Origin: Fictibacillus nanhaiensis
Lineage (GTDB): Bacteria > Bacillota > Bacilli > Bacillales > Fictibacillaceae
Reading direction: 5' to 3'
Assembly (NCBI RefSeq): GCF_023715445.1
Contig: NZ_JAMBOD010000010.1
Coordinates: 1 to 64,000, forward strand
Length of the DNA stretch: 64,000 nt
Position 1 is the first letter of the stretch, and each line of letters starts with the position of its first letter. Below are positions 8,817-18,588 of this stretch, one piece after another. Under the pieces are notes generated by a model. It saw only the letters and a list, made by a program, of their open reading frames with translations. It was not told the DNA's origin and did no database searches. The position numbers and the translations under genes were made by a program.

Positions 8817-9869
8817 TTAATTTTCCTCCTTAAGCTTAGATAGGGATACTTTGTAATTACCGCTGACGATTCCTTTTTCCGTAATAATGGCTGATATGTA
8901 TTCAGCAGGAGTAACGTCAAATGCAGGGTTGAACACTTTAATACCTTCAGGTGCAATCCGGACACCGTTCAAATGAGTAACTTCTTCCTCGGGACGTTCC
9001 TCGATTGGTATCTTCTCACCGCTTGCCGTTTCCAAATCTAACGTGGATAAGGGGCAAGCGACATAAAAGGGAATTCCGAGTGCTTTTGCTTGAAGAGCTA
9101 ATCCGAATGTTCCAATTTTGTTTGCGGTATCTCCGTTTGCTGCTACGCGGTCACAGCCAACGATAACAGCTTTTATGTTTTTTGTTTTTAGCGTATGAGC
9201 AGCCATGTTGTCAGTAATCAGTGTGACATCAATATCATTAGCCTGAAGCTCCCAAGCGGTTAAGCGCGATCCTTGCAGAACAGGACGCGTTTCGTTTGCA
9301 TACACGGAAAGATTCCAGCCTTTTTCTTTTGCAAGGTGGAAAGGGGATAATGCTGTACCGTATTTACTTGTTGCGATCGCACCCGCATTGCAGATCGTCA
9401 TTACTGCATCTCCATCCTGTAATAGTGAGAGAGCATATTCACCGATTTTACGGCATGTGTTTTCATCTTCTGTCTGGATGTTGATTGCTTCTTGTTCAAT
9501 TTTTTCTTTTGCATCTTCAACTGAAACCGCTTGTTGTGCGGCACGGACTACCCGGTCTAATGCCCAAAACAAATTAACAGCGGTAGGGCGGGAAGAGGCA
9601 AGGTAATCCCTCTGGGTCTGTAGCTTTGATAAGAACGCTTCAAAATTGGTTTCTTTTTCACTGTTGCTCCAAAGCGCAAGGCCAAAAGCTGCTGAGATGC
9701 CGATCGCAGGTGCACCCCGGACTTTTAATTTTGAAATGGCATCCCACACGTGTTCGATGCTCGTGACGTTCAAATAAACGGTATGATGGGGAAGCTGCTG
9801 TTGATCCAAGATAAGCAGATGGTCACCACGGTATCGTACAGAAGAAACCCATTTTTCAGCTACTGCCAT
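8817..9869 (-). CDS. mtnA: methylthioribose-1-phosphate isomerase MtnA
   Basis: It converts 5-methylthioribose-1-phosphate to 5-methylthioribulose-1-phosphate, the second step of methionine salvage after MtnK. It is a 350-residue member of the eIF2B-related isomerases. The expected catalytic residues are present at the family positions: C160 in [10 protein letters not shown] and D240 in [10 protein letters not shown], with the RGAPAIG motif at 51-57. The gene begins three bases after the mtnK stop, with GAGGTG inside the mtnK end, so the two are translated together. Confidence 0.96.
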   Translation of the reverse strand: MAVAEKWVSSVRYRGDHLLILDQQQLPHHTVYLNVTSIEHVWDAISKLKVRGAPAIGISAAFGLALWSNSEKETNFEAFLSKLQTQRDYLASSRPTAVNLFWALDRVVRAAQQAVSVEDAKEKIEQEAINIQTEDENTCRKIGEYALSLLQDGDAVMTICNAGAIATSKYGTALSPFHLAKEKGWNLSVYANETRPVLQGSRLTAWELQANDIDVTLITDNMAAHTLKTKNIKAVIVGCDRVAANGDTANKIGTFGLALQAKALGIPFYVACPLSTLDLETASGEKIPIEERPEEEVTHLNGVRIAPEGIKVFNPAFDVTPAEYISAIITEKGIVSGNYKVSLSKLKEEN

Positions 9870-9872
9870 TGT

Positions 9873-11090
9873 TTATACACCTCTAATCCAGTCAGTTAAT
9901 TGATTGATATTCGTAAATTTTCTTTGGTTTTTAATAAGGTAGCTTCCAAGCTCCAATGCTTTCTTTTTGTAAAAGTGTTCAACTTCCTTATGCTCGATAG
10001 AATCAAGATCCGCAACATGTGCAAGTCCGACCGTTCTTCGAATCACTTCACATCCGGCAAAACCGATCGCTTCTTGAAAGGTGTTTTGAAGGAAATTCTC
10101 TAGAACACCCTCTGTCTTTGCAAAGGGATCCGCTGCTTTTTTATGCCACAGCTCTGAAAACGTTTTTGTATAGGTGTTCCATGTTTTTTCAATGGTTTCG
10201 AGCAAATAAGACTGAAAGGATTCACGTTGGAACGGCTCTTTTGTATGGGCGTTTTGAGAAAGGTGATTCAATGCCAGATTGGCGAAAAAATGTGCCAGAT
10301 CAAAACCTGCTGGACCATAGAACGCAAATTCGGGATCAATTACCTTTGTTGATTTTTCTTTAACAAAAATACTTCCTGTATGAAGATCACCGTGAAGCAG
10401 AATTTCAGCTCTTGTTAGGAAAGAAAAACGTAATTGAGCGACTTCTTTTAAAAGCTCCGAGTCATTCCAGATCTTATTCACTTCACTCTGAAGTTCAACA
10501 GGAAAGTCATTTGTATCATGGTCGAAGAAAGGATCCGTAAACACTAAGTCTTCTGTTATTTTACAGAGCTCAGGATTTGAAAAACGCTTTACCTGTTCTT
10601 TTTTCTCGAATGGATGAAGGTAAAAATCGCTCGAAAAAAAAGCAGTGTTTGCTGCAAATGTTCCGATGTCTTCAGCAAGCTGAGGATATGTTCTGCCCTC
10701 GATCAACCCTTTGCGCAAGATTTTATGATCGGATAAATCTTCCATCACAGTCACGGCTAATTGGGAATCCGAATAATAAACGCACGGTACAAGATGCGGA
10801 ACAGATTCAGCTTCTTTCAACAATGCATCACTCTCGATCCTTGCCCGGTCCAGTGTAAGCGGCCAGCTTTCTCCGACTACCTTTGCATAAGGAAGAGCTT
10901 GTTTAACAATCAGTGCTTTTTGAGATAAAGGATCATTTATATGAAACACAAGATTTAAGTTGCCATCACCTATTTCTTTAACAACCAGTCCGTCTACTGC
11001 GGCCTCATCAAAAAAGTTCAAAGGTTTAACAACATCAATTACGGATACTTCATTCAATGGCTCATATGCCTGTTTTACTTTAACGCTCAT
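9873..11090 (-). CDS. mtnK: methylthioribose kinase MtnK
   Basis: It phosphorylates 5-methylthioribose with ATP and starts the salvage pathway. The protein has 405 residues and the aminoglycoside-phosphotransferase-like kinase fold. HGDLHTGS at 233-240 is the catalytic loop with D235, and IDPEF at 251-255 carries the metal-binding aspartate. It is the first gene of an S-box-controlled operon with mtnA and an ABC importer. The ATG is preceded by a GGGGGGA-like ribosome site. Confidence 0.96.
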   Translation of the reverse strand: MSVKVKQAYEPLNEVSVIDVVKPLNFFDEAAVDGLVVKEIGDGNLNLVFHINDPLSQKALIVKQALPYAKVVGESWPLTLDRARIESDALLKEAESVPHLVPCVYYSDSQLAVTVMEDLSDHKILRKGLIEGRTYPQLAEDIGTFAANTAFFSSDFYLHPFEKKEQVKRFSNPELCKITEDLVFTDPFFDHDTNDFPVELQSEVNKIWNDSELLKEVAQLRFSFLTRAEILLHGDLHTGSIFVKEKSTKVIDPEFAFYGPAGFDLAHFFANLALNHLSQNAHTKEPFQRESFQSYLLETIEKTWNTYTKTFSELWHKKAADPFAKTEGVLENFLQNTFQEAIGFAGCEVIRRTVGLAHVADLDSIEHKEVEHFYKKKALELGSYLIKNQRKFTNINQLTDWIRGV

Positions 11091-11115
11091 TTTTTTGTTC
11101 CCCCCGGAATGGTTT

Positions 11116-11349
11116 AAAAATAAAAAGGACCTCTTTTCATATAAGAAAAGAGGCCCGGAAAGACAGTTTGTCCCGTGCCTCTTATCTTAGCAAAACACTT
11201 CGTTTTGCTGGAATTAGCACCGTGCCATACGCTGATTTTAGAAAAAATCTACGGCTCCCATATACTGCGGGCGCCCCATCTCACAATGGTATTACGGTCG
11301 GTTGCTGGGTTTCATCGGGCCATATCCCTCCACCTGCTCTTGATAAGAG
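11116..11349 (-). promoter_or_regulatory. SAM (S-box) riboswitch of the mtnK operon
   Basis: The aptamer occupies 11179-11349 on the minus strand. P1 is formed by CTCTTATC and GATAAGAG, and the conserved S-box blocks AGCAGGTGGAGGGA, GATGAAACCCAGCAACC and GGTGCTAATTCC are present. Downstream there are two mutually exclusive structures. One is an antiterminator that uses the 3-prime strand of P1 (AAGAGGC pairing with GCCTCTT). The other is a terminator with arms around GGCCTCTTTTC and GAAAAGAGG, followed by TTTTTATTTTT (11116-11155). SAM should stabilise the aptamer and cause termination. Confidence 0.95.
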
Positions 11350-11405
11350 ACCAAATTATTCAGTTCGTTAAAGGCGAAATAATATTCGCACAATTCATAA
11401 TCGTT

Positions 11406-11434
11406 ATACTACAACGGGTTGGAAAAGATGTCAA
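11406..11434 (-). promoter_or_regulatory. promoter of the mtnK operon
   Basis: TTGACA (11429-11434) and TAGTAT (11406-11411) on the minus strand are separated by 17 bases and lie about 50 bases before the S-box aptamer. Bases 11435-11573, between this promoter and mtnU, are AT-rich with no gene that I can support. Confidence 0.8.
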
Positions 11435-11573
11435 CCATATTTTTGAAAGTAGTTTCGGAAAGCATGATAGTCTTGATTTCAAAATAAAACTAAAAAAAAG
11501 GAATAAGTTAAGAAATAAAACTCGAAATTAGGAATTTAGATCTCCACCAAGGAATTCATGCAATATTTTCTAT

Positions 11574-12359
11574 TTACCGGTATAAATCCTCTCGGCGGTC
11601 TTCTAAAACTGGAACCTTCCGGCGGACTTCATCGACCAGTTCAGGAGCAATCTCTGCATAAAGGATTTCTTCGTCTGCTGAAGAGGCTTCAGCTACAATA
11701 TCCCCCCATGGATCAATAATCATGGACTGACCGGCAAATGTATTATTCGGATCACTTCCAACACGATTACAGGCTACAACATAACATTGATTTTCAATGG
11801 CACGGGCGATAAGAAGAGCGCGCCAGTGAGTCTGTCTTTGAATCGGCCATTGAGCAGGGACGTATAAAATCTTTGCGCCTTTTACAAAGGGAATGCGGAT
11901 CCACTCTGGGAAACGTATGTCATAGCAGATCGCAGCAGAAGACGGCATGCCATCAACATTGAAAATACCGTTATCCTTGCCAGGGGAGATATATTTTTCT
12001 TCTTCCATCAGCGTGATAAGGTGTGCCTTTGAATACGTTCCGATATGGTCGCCATTTCTGTCAAAACTTAACATGGTATTATAAACAGAATCATTTTTTC
12101 GAAATGCCACTGACCCGCCAATAATATTCATTCCGAATTCTTTTGCGAGGGAACTTAGCCACTTTTTTGCCCGTCGACCATTGTGATCACTGATCTTATC
12201 CAAACGGGTAAGGTCGTAGGCTGTATCCCAAAGCTCTGGCAGCACAATCGTATCTGGTTGATGAAGTTGTACGGCCTCACGTATTTTTTTCTCGATATGC
12301 TCCATATTTTTTTCAGGGTTTCCAAATTGGACATCCACTTGAACACATACAATTTTCAC
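11574..12359 (-). CDS. mtnU: carbon-nitrogen hydrolase MtnU, probable omega-amidase
   Basis: This 261-residue nitrilase-superfamily enzyme has the triad E42 (LPELW), K111 (YSKAHL) and C145 (AAICYDIRF). In Bacillus the family member of the methionine salvage cluster (YkrU/MtnU) is thought to hydrolyse 2-oxoglutaramate-type or related amides formed by the glutamine-dependent transaminase MtnE. I chose the GTG at 12359 because GGAGTG lies six bases upstream; an ATG seven codons earlier has no ribosome site. It is divergent from mtnE across a short spacer. Confidence 0.85.
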   Translation of the reverse strand: MKIVCVQVDVQFGNPEKNMEHIEKKIREAVQLHQPDTIVLPELWDTAYDLTRLDKISDHNGRRAKKWLSSLAKEFGMNIIGGSVAFRKNDSVYNTMLSFDRNGDHIGTYSKAHLITLMEEEKYISPGKDNGIFNVDGMPSSAAICYDIRFPEWIRIPFVKGAKILYVPAQWPIQRQTHWRALLIARAIENQCYVVACNRVGSDPNNTFAGQSMIIDPWGDIVAEASSADEEILYAEIAPELVDEVRRKVPVLEDRREDLYR

Positions 12360-12399
12360 AAAAACACTCCTATCTCGCATAGAAATACCAAAAAAAGTC

Positions 12400-12428
12400 T
12401 TTACAGAATTTCCTTAAGCGTATAACAT
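12400..12428 (+). promoter_or_regulatory. mtnE promoter
   Basis: TTTACA (12400-12405) and TAACAT (12423-12428) have a 17-base spacer. No S-box precedes mtnE or mtnU. Confidence 0.5.
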
Positions 12429-12476
12429 AACTCATTAGAATTTCAAGAACATTCAAATTAGACTGGAAGTGATCCT

Positions 12477-13643
12477 TTGAAACGTTTTGAACAGGCAGAG
12501 GTTATGGGAAAACTGCCCGAGCAATTTTTCGCTAAACTTGTAAAAAAAGTATCACATTATGTGGCACAAGGCTATGATGTTATTAATCTTGGACAAGGCA
12601 ATCCAGATCAGCCTACGCCAAGTCATATTGTTGAGGCACTAAAAGAAGGGGCTGACAATCCCGATTATCATAAATACTCTCCGTTTCGCGGACATGGTTT
12701 CTTAAAGCAGGCAGCAGCTGATTTTTATAAAAGAGAGTACGGAGTTGAGTTGGACCCAGAAAAAGAAGTTGCCGTACTTTTTGGGGGTAAAACGGGATTA
12801 GTAGAGTTATCGCAATGCTACTTAAACCCCGGTGATACAGCCCTTGTTCCAGATCCCGGCTATCCCGACTATTGGTCAGGAATCGCGATGGCCGGAGCAA
12901 AAATGGAGACGATGCCGTTATTAGCAGAAAATGCTTTTTTGCCGAATTATGCTAGTTTAGAAGAAAATGTACGAAAAGAAGCAAAGCTAATGTTCTTAAA
13001 CTATCCAAACAATCCCACAGCTGGTGTAGCAACAAAAGCATTTTTTGAAGAAACCGTCGAGCTTGCTAAAAAACATGACATTTTAGTCTGCCACGACTTT
13101 GCTTATGGAGCGATCGGATTTGACGGGCAAAAGCCTGTCAGCTTTTTAGAAGTTGATGGGGCAAAAGAGGTGGGCATTGAGATTTACACGCTGTCCAAAA
13201 CGTTTAACATGGCAGGCTGGCGTGTCGGTTTTGCAATTGGAAACGAACAAGTGATCGAATCTATCAACCTTCTCCAGGATCATTTTTATGTCAGTCTGTT
13301 TGGGGCTGTTCAGCACGCAGCAGCTGCAGCACTTAACGAATCACAGGAATGCGTAGATGAGCTGGTAGCAACTTATGAAAAACGGCGAAACGCCTTTATC
13401 GGGCGCTTAAAAGAAAACGGATGGGCCGTTCAAGCACCACAGGGCTCGTTTTTCTGCTGGCTTCGGGTTCCAGAAGGGTATACGTCGGAAAGCTTTGCCG
13501 ATCACCTCTTGGAAAAAGCACATGTAGTCGTTGCGCCAGGGATTGGTTTTGGTAAAGAAGGAGATAAGTATGTGCGTGCTGGTTTGCTTTCTTCAGAAGA
13601 AAGACTGATCGAAGCAGCAGACAGGATTGCAAAAATCATTTAA
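12477..13643 (+). CDS. mtnE: methionine salvage aminotransferase MtnE
   Basis: This class I aminotransferase makes methionine from 4-methylthio-2-oxobutanoate, probably with glutamine as amino donor, in the last salvage step. The 388 residues include the NYPNNPT motif at 175-181, D207 in HDFAY, and the pyridoxal-phosphate lysine K241 in TLSKTFNMAGWR. The start is TTG with GGAAGTG upstream, a fairly weak signal. It lies between mtnU and the S-box-controlled mtnWXBD operon, the same order as in B. subtilis (ykrV). Confidence 0.92.
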   Translation: MKRFEQAEVMGKLPEQFFAKLVKKVSHYVAQGYDVINLGQGNPDQPTPSHIVEALKEGADNPDYHKYSPFRGHGFLKQAAADFYKREYGVELDPEKEVAVLFGGKTGLVELSQCYLNPGDTALVPDPGYPDYWSGIAMAGAKMETMPLLAENAFLPNYASLEENVRKEAKLMFLNYPNNPTAGVATKAFFEETVELAKKHDILVCHDFAYGAIGFDGQKPVSFLEVDGAKEVGIEIYTLSKTFNMAGWRVGFAIGNEQVIESINLLQDHFYVSLFGAVQHAAAAALNESQECVDELVATYEKRRNAFIGRLKENGWAVQAPQGSFFCWLRVPEGYTSESFADHLLEKAHVVVAPGIGFGKEGDKYVRAGLLSSEERLIEAADRIAKII

Positions 13644-13652
13644 AAAATTCTG

Positions 13653-13681
13653 TTGACAGATTCTTCATGCCCTGTCATAAT
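13653..13681 (+). promoter_or_regulatory. promoter of the mtnWXBD operon
   Basis: TTGACA (13653-13658), a 17-base spacer and CATAAT (13676-13681) lie about 30 bases before the S-box aptamer and just after the mtnE stop. Confidence 0.8.
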
Positions 13682-13712
13682 CACAATTAAAATTATATTC
13701 TAACAATTTGTA

Positions 13713-13880
13713 CTCTTATTAAGAGCAGGTGGAGGGACTAGCCCGATGAAACCCGGCAACCATTCAGCTAATGTTTTAGCTGAAAACGGTGCTAATTCTT
13801 GCAGTCTATTTATAGACTGAGAGATAAGAGGAAGCGGAACTGGATTTTTGGCGCCCCTTCCTCGTGAAGGGGCTTTTTGT
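13713..13880 (+). promoter_or_regulatory. SAM (S-box) riboswitch of the mtnWXBD operon
   Basis: P1 is formed by CTCTTATT (13713-13720) and GATAAGAG (13823-13830). The conserved S-box blocks AGCAGGTGGAGGGA, GATGAAACCCGGCAACC and GGTGCTAATTC are present. The terminator stem GCCCCTTC / GAAGGGGC (13853-13873) is followed by TTTTTG. Confidence 0.95.
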
Positions 13881-13991
13881 ATGTTCATTGATAAGCGGCG
13901 ACGAGCAATTCATGCACGAATTCTACGAGTTGCGACGAGTAATCGCAAGAGGAAAGCTGCGACCTCGACCTACTTGCTCTAAATGAACATA
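13880..13991 (+). repeat. 112-bp structured element with inverted ends
   Basis: TATGTTCATT (13880-13889) and its exact reverse complement AATGAACATA (13982-13991) bracket the segment. GAGCAA (13903-13908) pairs with TTGCTC (13974-13979), and GCGACGAG occurs twice inside. It lies between the riboswitch terminator and the mtnW ribosome site, so it is transcribed with the operon. It may be a small MITE-like insertion or an extra RNA structure. Confidence 0.5.
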
Positions 13992-14025
13992 GGATTTAAA
14001 TGTGCTCGGAAGGAGTTTTATCAAC

Positions 14026-15267
14026 ATGGGTAAAGTAACAGCGACATATTTAGTGCATGACAAAAAAGGAAATTTAGAAAAAAAAGCTGAAGGCATTGCG
14101 CTTGGGTTGACTGTCGGATCTTGGACAGACCTTCCACAGCTTGAGCAAGAGCAGCTTCGAAAACATAAAGGTGTTGTTGAAAGCGTAGTTGAACTGGAGA
14201 GTGACGATACAGCAGATCGGTTTTTAAAAAGCCAGCGAACGAGAGGATTGCTGAAGATTTCTTATCCTTCTGCAAATTTCTCTAACGATATTCCTGCGAT
14301 TTTGACCACAGTATTTGGCAAACTGTCCCTTGATGGAGAGATTAAGCTCGTGGATTTGGAATTTGATAAACAGCTTGAATCGAGCTTTTCCGGACCGAAG
14401 TACGGAATTGCTGGGATCAGGAATATATTAGGTGTTCAAAACCGTCCGCTCGTGATGAGTATTTTTAAAGGAGTGCTTGGTAAGGATCTTTCATTCTTTA
14501 AACAGCAGCTTTATGAGCAAGCAATTGGCGGAGTAGATCTTGTAAAAGATGATGAGATCCTTTTTGAAAATCCGCTGACCCCTTTTGAAGAACGCATTAA
14601 AACAGCAAAAGAAGTGCTTCAGCAGGCAGAAGACAGAACGGGTGAAAAAACGCTGTACGCGGTGAATTTAACTGGAAGGACTAGCGAGCTGCGCGATAAA
14701 GCAAGGCGTGCAGCTGATTTGGGAGCCAATGCATTGCTGTTCAATGTGCTGTCATACGGACCAGATGTACTTCAGGAACTGGCAGAAGATAAGGAAATTC
14801 CTCTTCCAATCATGGCGCATCCGGCGTTATCCGGAGCGATCGGTTCATCATCCTTGTATGGAATTGGTTACTCGGTATTGCTCGGGAAACTTTTACGCTA
14901 TGCAGGTGCAGATCTAGTATTATTCCCTTCACCATATGGAAGTGTAGCGCTTGATCGCAGTGAAACGCTAAGCATCGCTGAAGCTTTAACGACTGAAAAG
15001 ATCAAGTTGAAAAGATCATTTCCTGTACCTTCAGCTGGAATACATCCGGGACTAACTCCTGTATTGTTTAATGATTTTGGAGTGGACAGTGTCATTAATG
15101 CAGGCGGAGGTGTTCATGGTCATCCAGACGGAGCTGCGGGCGGTGCACGAGCTTTCCGGCAAGCAGTAGAATCGGTAGTCAAAGGTGAAGACCTTGAAAA
15201 CTACGCCGAGAAACACCCTGAACTTCATAAGGCTTTGGAGCTATGGGGCGGGGTGCCGGTCACATGA
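14026..15267 (+). CDS. mtnW: diketo-methylthiopentyl-phosphate enolase MtnW (RuBisCO-like)
   Basis: This RuBisCO-like protein enolises 2,3-diketo-5-methylthiopentyl-1-phosphate in methionine salvage and does not fix carbon. Of 413 residues, the motif [10 protein letters not shown] at 168-177 carries the lysine K174 that is carbamylated in the family and the metal ligands D176 and E177. The ATG at 14026 is preceded by GGAAGGAG; an in-frame ATG eight codons upstream has no ribosome site. It is the first gene of mtnW-X-B-D and overlaps mtnX by four bases (ATGA). Confidence 0.95.
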   Translation: MGKVTATYLVHDKKGNLEKKAEGIALGLTVGSWTDLPQLEQEQLRKHKGVVESVVELESDDTADRFLKSQRTRGLLKISYPSANFSNDIPAILTTVFGKLSLDGEIKLVDLEFDKQLESSFSGPKYGIAGIRNILGVQNRPLVMSIFKGVLGKDLSFFKQQLYEQAIGGVDLVKDDEILFENPLTPFEERIKTAKEVLQQAEDRTGEKTLYAVNLTGRTSELRDKARRAADLGANALLFNVLSYGPDVLQELAEDKEIPLPIMAHPALSGAIGSSSLYGIGYSVLLGKLLRYAGADLVLFPSPYGSVALDRSETLSIAEALTTEKIKLKRSFPVPSAGIHPGLTPVLFNDFGVDSVINAGGGVHGHPDGAAGGARAFRQAVESVVKGEDLENYAEKHPELHKALELWGGVPVT

Positions 15268-15929
15268 CGCGCAAAGTTATTTTCTGCGATTTTGACGGAA
15301 CAGTAACCGAAAAAGACAATATTGTAGCCATAATGGAAGAGTTCGCTCCGGATGGATGGCAGCCGATCGTGAACGATATTTTAAACGAAAACATCTCTAT
15401 ACGAGAAGGAGTAGGGAAAATGTTTTCACGGATTTCTTCTGACAAAAAGGAGGAAATCATTGAGTTTGTTTTAACCCGTTCCAAAATTAGAGATGGATTT
15501 CAAGAATTTATAGATTTTACGAAGCAAGAAAACATTCCGCTTTATATCGTTAGCGGAGGCATCGATTTCTTTGTTCACCCTGTGCTGAAAAATAAACTGA
15601 ATCCTGATCAAATCATTTGCAATCATAGTGATTTTTCTGGAGAGCAAATCAAAATTACGTGGCAGAATAAATGTGATGCGTTCTGCCACAATGATTGCGG
15701 CTGCTGCAAGCCTTCCGTTATTCGAAAGCTGGAGAATAAATATTCTGGTTATCAAAAAATAGTGATTGGTGATTCCATCACAGACCTGCAAGCCTCAAAG
15801 CTAGCAGATGTAGTTTTTGCAAGAGACTACTTGATTGAGAAATGTGTTGAAAACAAAATTCCATATACACCTTTTGAGACATTTTTTGATGTTATCCATG
15901 CATTAGAAAAAGAGGAGGTAAAAAGTTGA
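15264..15929 (+). CDS. mtnX: hydroxy-keto-methylthiopentenyl-phosphate phosphatase MtnX
   Basis: This HAD-superfamily phosphatase dephosphorylates the MtnW product to give the acireductone used by MtnD. The 221-residue protein has the catalytic DFDGTVT motif at 9-15 (nucleophile D9, D11), a SGG motif two, and GDSITDLQA for metal binding. A cysteine-rich stretch (CHNDCGCCK) is as in the family. It starts inside the mtnW stop codon and ends inside the TTG start of mtnB, so translation is coupled on both sides. Confidence 0.93.
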   Translation: MTRKVIFCDFDGTVTEKDNIVAIMEEFAPDGWQPIVNDILNENISIREGVGKMFSRISSDKKEEIIEFVLTRSKIRDGFQEFIDFTKQENIPLYIVSGGIDFFVHPVLKNKLNPDQIICNHSDFSGEQIKITWQNKCDAFCHNDCGCCKPSVIRKLENKYSGYQKIVIGDSITDLQASKLADVVFARDYLIEKCVENKIPYTPFETFFDVIHALEKEEVKS

Positions 15930-16603
15930 CGAAACATGAACAACGCTGGAATGAGCTGGCTGATGTGAAAGATGAGTTAGCTGCAAGAAACTGGTTTCCA
16001 GGAACAAGTGGAAATGTATCCATAAAAGTTGACGATGAACCAATCACCTTTTTTGTTTCTGCTAGCGGCAAAGATAAAACGAAGCGAACATCCGAAGATT
16101 TTTTGCTCGTTGATGGAGATGGAAAACCAGTTGAACAGACTGGGCTGAAAGCATCTGCAGAAACAGGCATCCATTGTGAAGTATACCGGTTAACAGATGC
16201 AGGCTGCTGTTTACACGTTCATACAGTAGACAACAACTTAATCTCTGAGTTATACGGGGATGCCGGAGAGATCACGTTTCAGAGGCAGGAACTTATTAAA
16301 GCTTTCGGAATTTGGGAAGAAGACGGAAGCATCACTGTTCCAATCGTAGAGAATTATGCAGACTTAGAAAAGCTTTCAGAAGCAGTAGCAGGGGTTATAA
16401 AACCTGATACGAAGGCAGTGTTGATTCGAAATCACGGAATTACGGTTTGGGGAAAAAATGCTTTTGAAGCGAAAAAGCATTTAGAAGCTTTTGAATTTCT
16501 TTTCTCTTATCATATAAAACTTCAAACATTATCATTTTTATCTAGAAAACCAAAATTCAACTCATATGGAGGCGTTAAACATGGCACAATTAAGATTTCA
16601 TGA
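15926..16603 (+). CDS. mtnB: methylthioribulose-1-phosphate dehydratase MtnB
   Basis: This class II aldolase-fold, metal-dependent enzyme dehydrates 5-methylthioribulose-1-phosphate. Among 225 residues the zinc-binding HVHT motif and the later NHGITVWG histidine are visible, and GTSGNVSIK is the phosphate-binding start. The start codon is TTG with a very strong AGAGGAGGT upstream; TTGA overlaps the mtnX stop. The end overlaps mtnD by 23 bases. Confidence 0.94.
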   Translation: MTKHEQRWNELADVKDELAARNWFPGTSGNVSIKVDDEPITFFVSASGKDKTKRTSEDFLLVDGDGKPVEQTGLKASAETGIHCEVYRLTDAGCCLHVHTVDNNLISELYGDAGEITFQRQELIKAFGIWEEDGSITVPIVENYADLEKLSEAVAGVIKPDTKAVLIRNHGITVWGKNAFEAKKHLEAFEFLFSYHIKLQTLSFLSRKPKFNSYGGVKHGTIKIS

Positions 16604-17117
16604 TAACAACGAAAGAATCGAAAACCAAAGTGAAGTAGAAGCTTACTTAAATTCACAGGAAGTAATTTATGAAAAATGGGATATCGAAAAACTTCCGGAA
16701 AATCTTCGTGAGAACTATGCGTTAACAGATGAAGAAAAAGAAGAAGTGCTTCAAACGTTCAAGAGCGAGATCGCTGATATTTCAGCACGCAGAGGTTATG
16801 TAACATCAGATGTGATCTCACTTTCTCAAGTAACACCAAATCTGGATGAACTGTTGAAAAACTTCCTGGCAGAGCACCATCATACAGATGACGAAGTACG
16901 TTTCATTGTTTCGGGGCACGGGATCTTTGCGATTGAAGGACCGAACGGAAGATTCTTTGATGTAGAGCTTGAGCCAGGCGATCTTATCTCAGTTCCTGAA
17001 AATTACCGTCATTATTTCACATTGCAAGAAGATCGAAAGGTAGTGGCAGTGCGAATCTTTAAATCAAAAGAAGGCTGGGTGCCGATTTACGATAAAGAGC
17101 CTCAGGAAGCAAAATAA
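16581..17117 (+). CDS. mtnD: acireductone dioxygenase MtnD
   Basis: This cupin metalloenzyme oxidises the acireductone to formate and the oxo acid that MtnE aminates. With 178 residues it has the expected ligands H99, H101 and E105 (in EHHHTDDE) and H144. The ATG at 16581 is preceded by GGAGG; an ATG five codons upstream has no such signal. It is the last gene of the operon and is followed by a terminator. Confidence 0.94.
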   Translation: MAQLRFHDNNERIENQSEVEAYLNSQEVIYEKWDIEKLPENLRENYALTDEEKEEVLQTFKSEIADISARRGYVTSDVISLSQVTPNLDELLKNFLAEHHHTDDEVRFIVSGHGIFAIEGPNGRFFDVELEPGDLISVPENYRHYFTLQEDRKVVAVRIFKSKEGWVPIYDKEPQEAK

Positions 17118-17129
17118 GTTTAATGTAGA

Positions 17130-17161
17130 CACACCATTTAAGTGGAAATGGTGTGTTTTTA
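17130..17161 (+). terminator. terminator of mtnWXBD
   Basis: The stem CACACCATTT / AAATGGTGTG has a six-base loop and is followed by five T. Confidence 0.85.
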
Positions 17162-17185
17162 CTTTGCCAGATTGAAAAGGATACA

Positions 17186-17262
17186 GGTTTTATGCTTGTT
17201 CAGCGAGATTTATGCTCGTTCAGCGAAATTTATGCTCGTTCAGCAAGATTTATGCTCGCCAT
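17186..17262. repeat. four 20-bp tandem repeats, core ATTTATGCTCG
   Basis: Units at 17203, 17223 and 17243 are near-identical 20-mers of the form GCRARATTTATGCTCGTTCA, with a degenerate partial copy before them. The same core recurs in the eight-unit array at 37791-37950. The array sits between the two terminators of convergent genes. Confidence 0.85.
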
Positions 17263-17303
17263 CCGAGTTATACGGGCGCATTTCGTGAAATACAGCGCCA
17301 CAC

Positions 17304-17330
17304 AAAAAGAGCACCGATTCCTCGGTGCTC
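17304..17330 (-). terminator. terminator of the AI-2E family gene
   Basis: On the minus strand the stem GAGCACCGA / TCGGTGCTC is followed by TTTTTG. Confidence 0.85.
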
Positions 17331-17333
17331 TCT

Positions 17334-18431
17334 TTAATCTCTTAATTCATTCTTTTCTCTTCTTAAGTTAATCAGTCTGTACGTATGCAGCACGATAACC
17401 TTCAATACGGCATATACGGGTACTGCTAATATCAAACCGAGCAATCCGCCTAGGCTTCCGGCTACGAGCAAGATCGAAATGATCGTAAGCGGATGGATGT
17501 CTAGTTTTTTACCCATGACTTGCGGGGAAATAACATTTCCTTCAATTTGCTGCGCGATCACCATAACAATCAGTACTTTGATTACCATAGCAGGGGAATC
17601 GACAATGGCTACGATTAAGGCAGGCACTACTCCGATGATAGGACCCAAAAATGGTATTACATTTGTAAACATAGCGATAATCGCTAAAATCAATGAATAC
17701 TCTATGCCGATAATCAAATATCCAATGTACAGCATCGTTCCTACACATACACTGACTAATATTTGCCCTTGAATGTAAGAGCTTAGCGCGATGTCCATAT
17801 CTTTTAAGATCTTTGTTCCATTATTACGCTGTTTTTCAGGCAATGTCTGAAGCACCATCTGCGGTGCTTTTTCACCTTCTTTTAGCATGTAATAAAGGAT
17901 AAAAGGTACAGTTACAAAAATCATGATGATGTTTGTAATAATTCCGATGAAATTTGCAATATTCGTTCCTATCGTTTGAACACTATTCGATAAGTAAGCT
18001 GTAACTTTTTCAGAAACTTCCTTAACGTCGAACTGTTCACTTTCCTGGAATCGATTTACCCATTCATTTTGCTGAAGGTCATTTAGCTTTGAGCGGATCG
18101 CATCAATTAACGCCGGTGTGTTTTCTATTAGGTTGCTAACCTGTCTTTGTAATATAGGACCTATCGAATAGAACAATAAGACAAACAATCCGATGGCCAA
18201 TAAATAGATTAACAATATGGATAAAGCCTTAGGTACGTTCCTTTTATGTAAAAACTGAACAACGGGTCTGAACAAATAGTACAGCACTCCCCCTAGCAAG
18301 AAAGGGAAAAATAACGTTTGTACAAGAACGACGATCGGTCTGAATATAAAATCAATCTTCGTCCCTACTAAAATAATAAGAAAAATGAGGAGCAATCCGT
18401 AACCGATACGAAAAAACTTCGACTGTGGCAT
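17334..18431 (-). CDS. AI-2E family transporter-like membrane protein
   Basis: This 365-residue integral membrane protein of the AI-2E family (PF01594) has about seven or eight hydrophobic helices, with the central soluble or amphipathic stretch at about 95-150 that is typical of the family. The conserved region PFLGPIIGVVPALIVA is visible near residue 255. Members are variously linked to autoinducer-2 export, Na+/H+ antiport or unknown transport, so no substrate can be given. The ATG is preceded by AAGGTGAT. It is a single gene, convergent with mtnD. Confidence 0.85.
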   Translation of the reverse strand: MPQSKFFRIGYGLLLIFLIILVGTKIDFIFRPIVVLVQTLFFPFLLGGVLYYLFRPVVQFLHKRNVPKALSILLIYLLAIGLFVLLFYSIGPILQRQVSNLIENTPALIDAIRSKLNDLQQNEWVNRFQESEQFDVKEVSEKVTAYLSNSVQTIGTNIANFIGIITNIIMIFVTVPFILYYMLKEGEKAPQMVLQTLPEKQRNNGTKILKDMDIALSSYIQGQILVSVCVGTMLYIGYLIIGIEYSLILAIIAMFTNVIPFLGPIIGVVPALIVAIVDSPAMVIKVLIVMVIAQQIEGNVISPQVMGKKLDIHPLTIISILLVAGSLGGLLGLILAVPVYAVLKVIVLHTYRLINLRREKNELRD

Positions 18432-18588
18432 TAAATGATCACCTTTATCTTCTGAAATATAGATTCATTATATACAAGATGGAAGAACTTGCACAAATAT
18501 TTTATAACACCCGTACAAGGATAAAGGCATATGTTAAGTATTGGGCATACGTAATGTAATTGCAGTTTGCATAGAAAGGATGAAACCA

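Noticed and set aside
11168-11531. Plus-strand open frames over the first S-box
   Set aside because: Antisense to riboswitch structure; composition not protein-like.
13700-13888. Minus-strand open frame over the second S-box
   Set aside because: It is antisense to a fully formed riboswitch and has no start signal.
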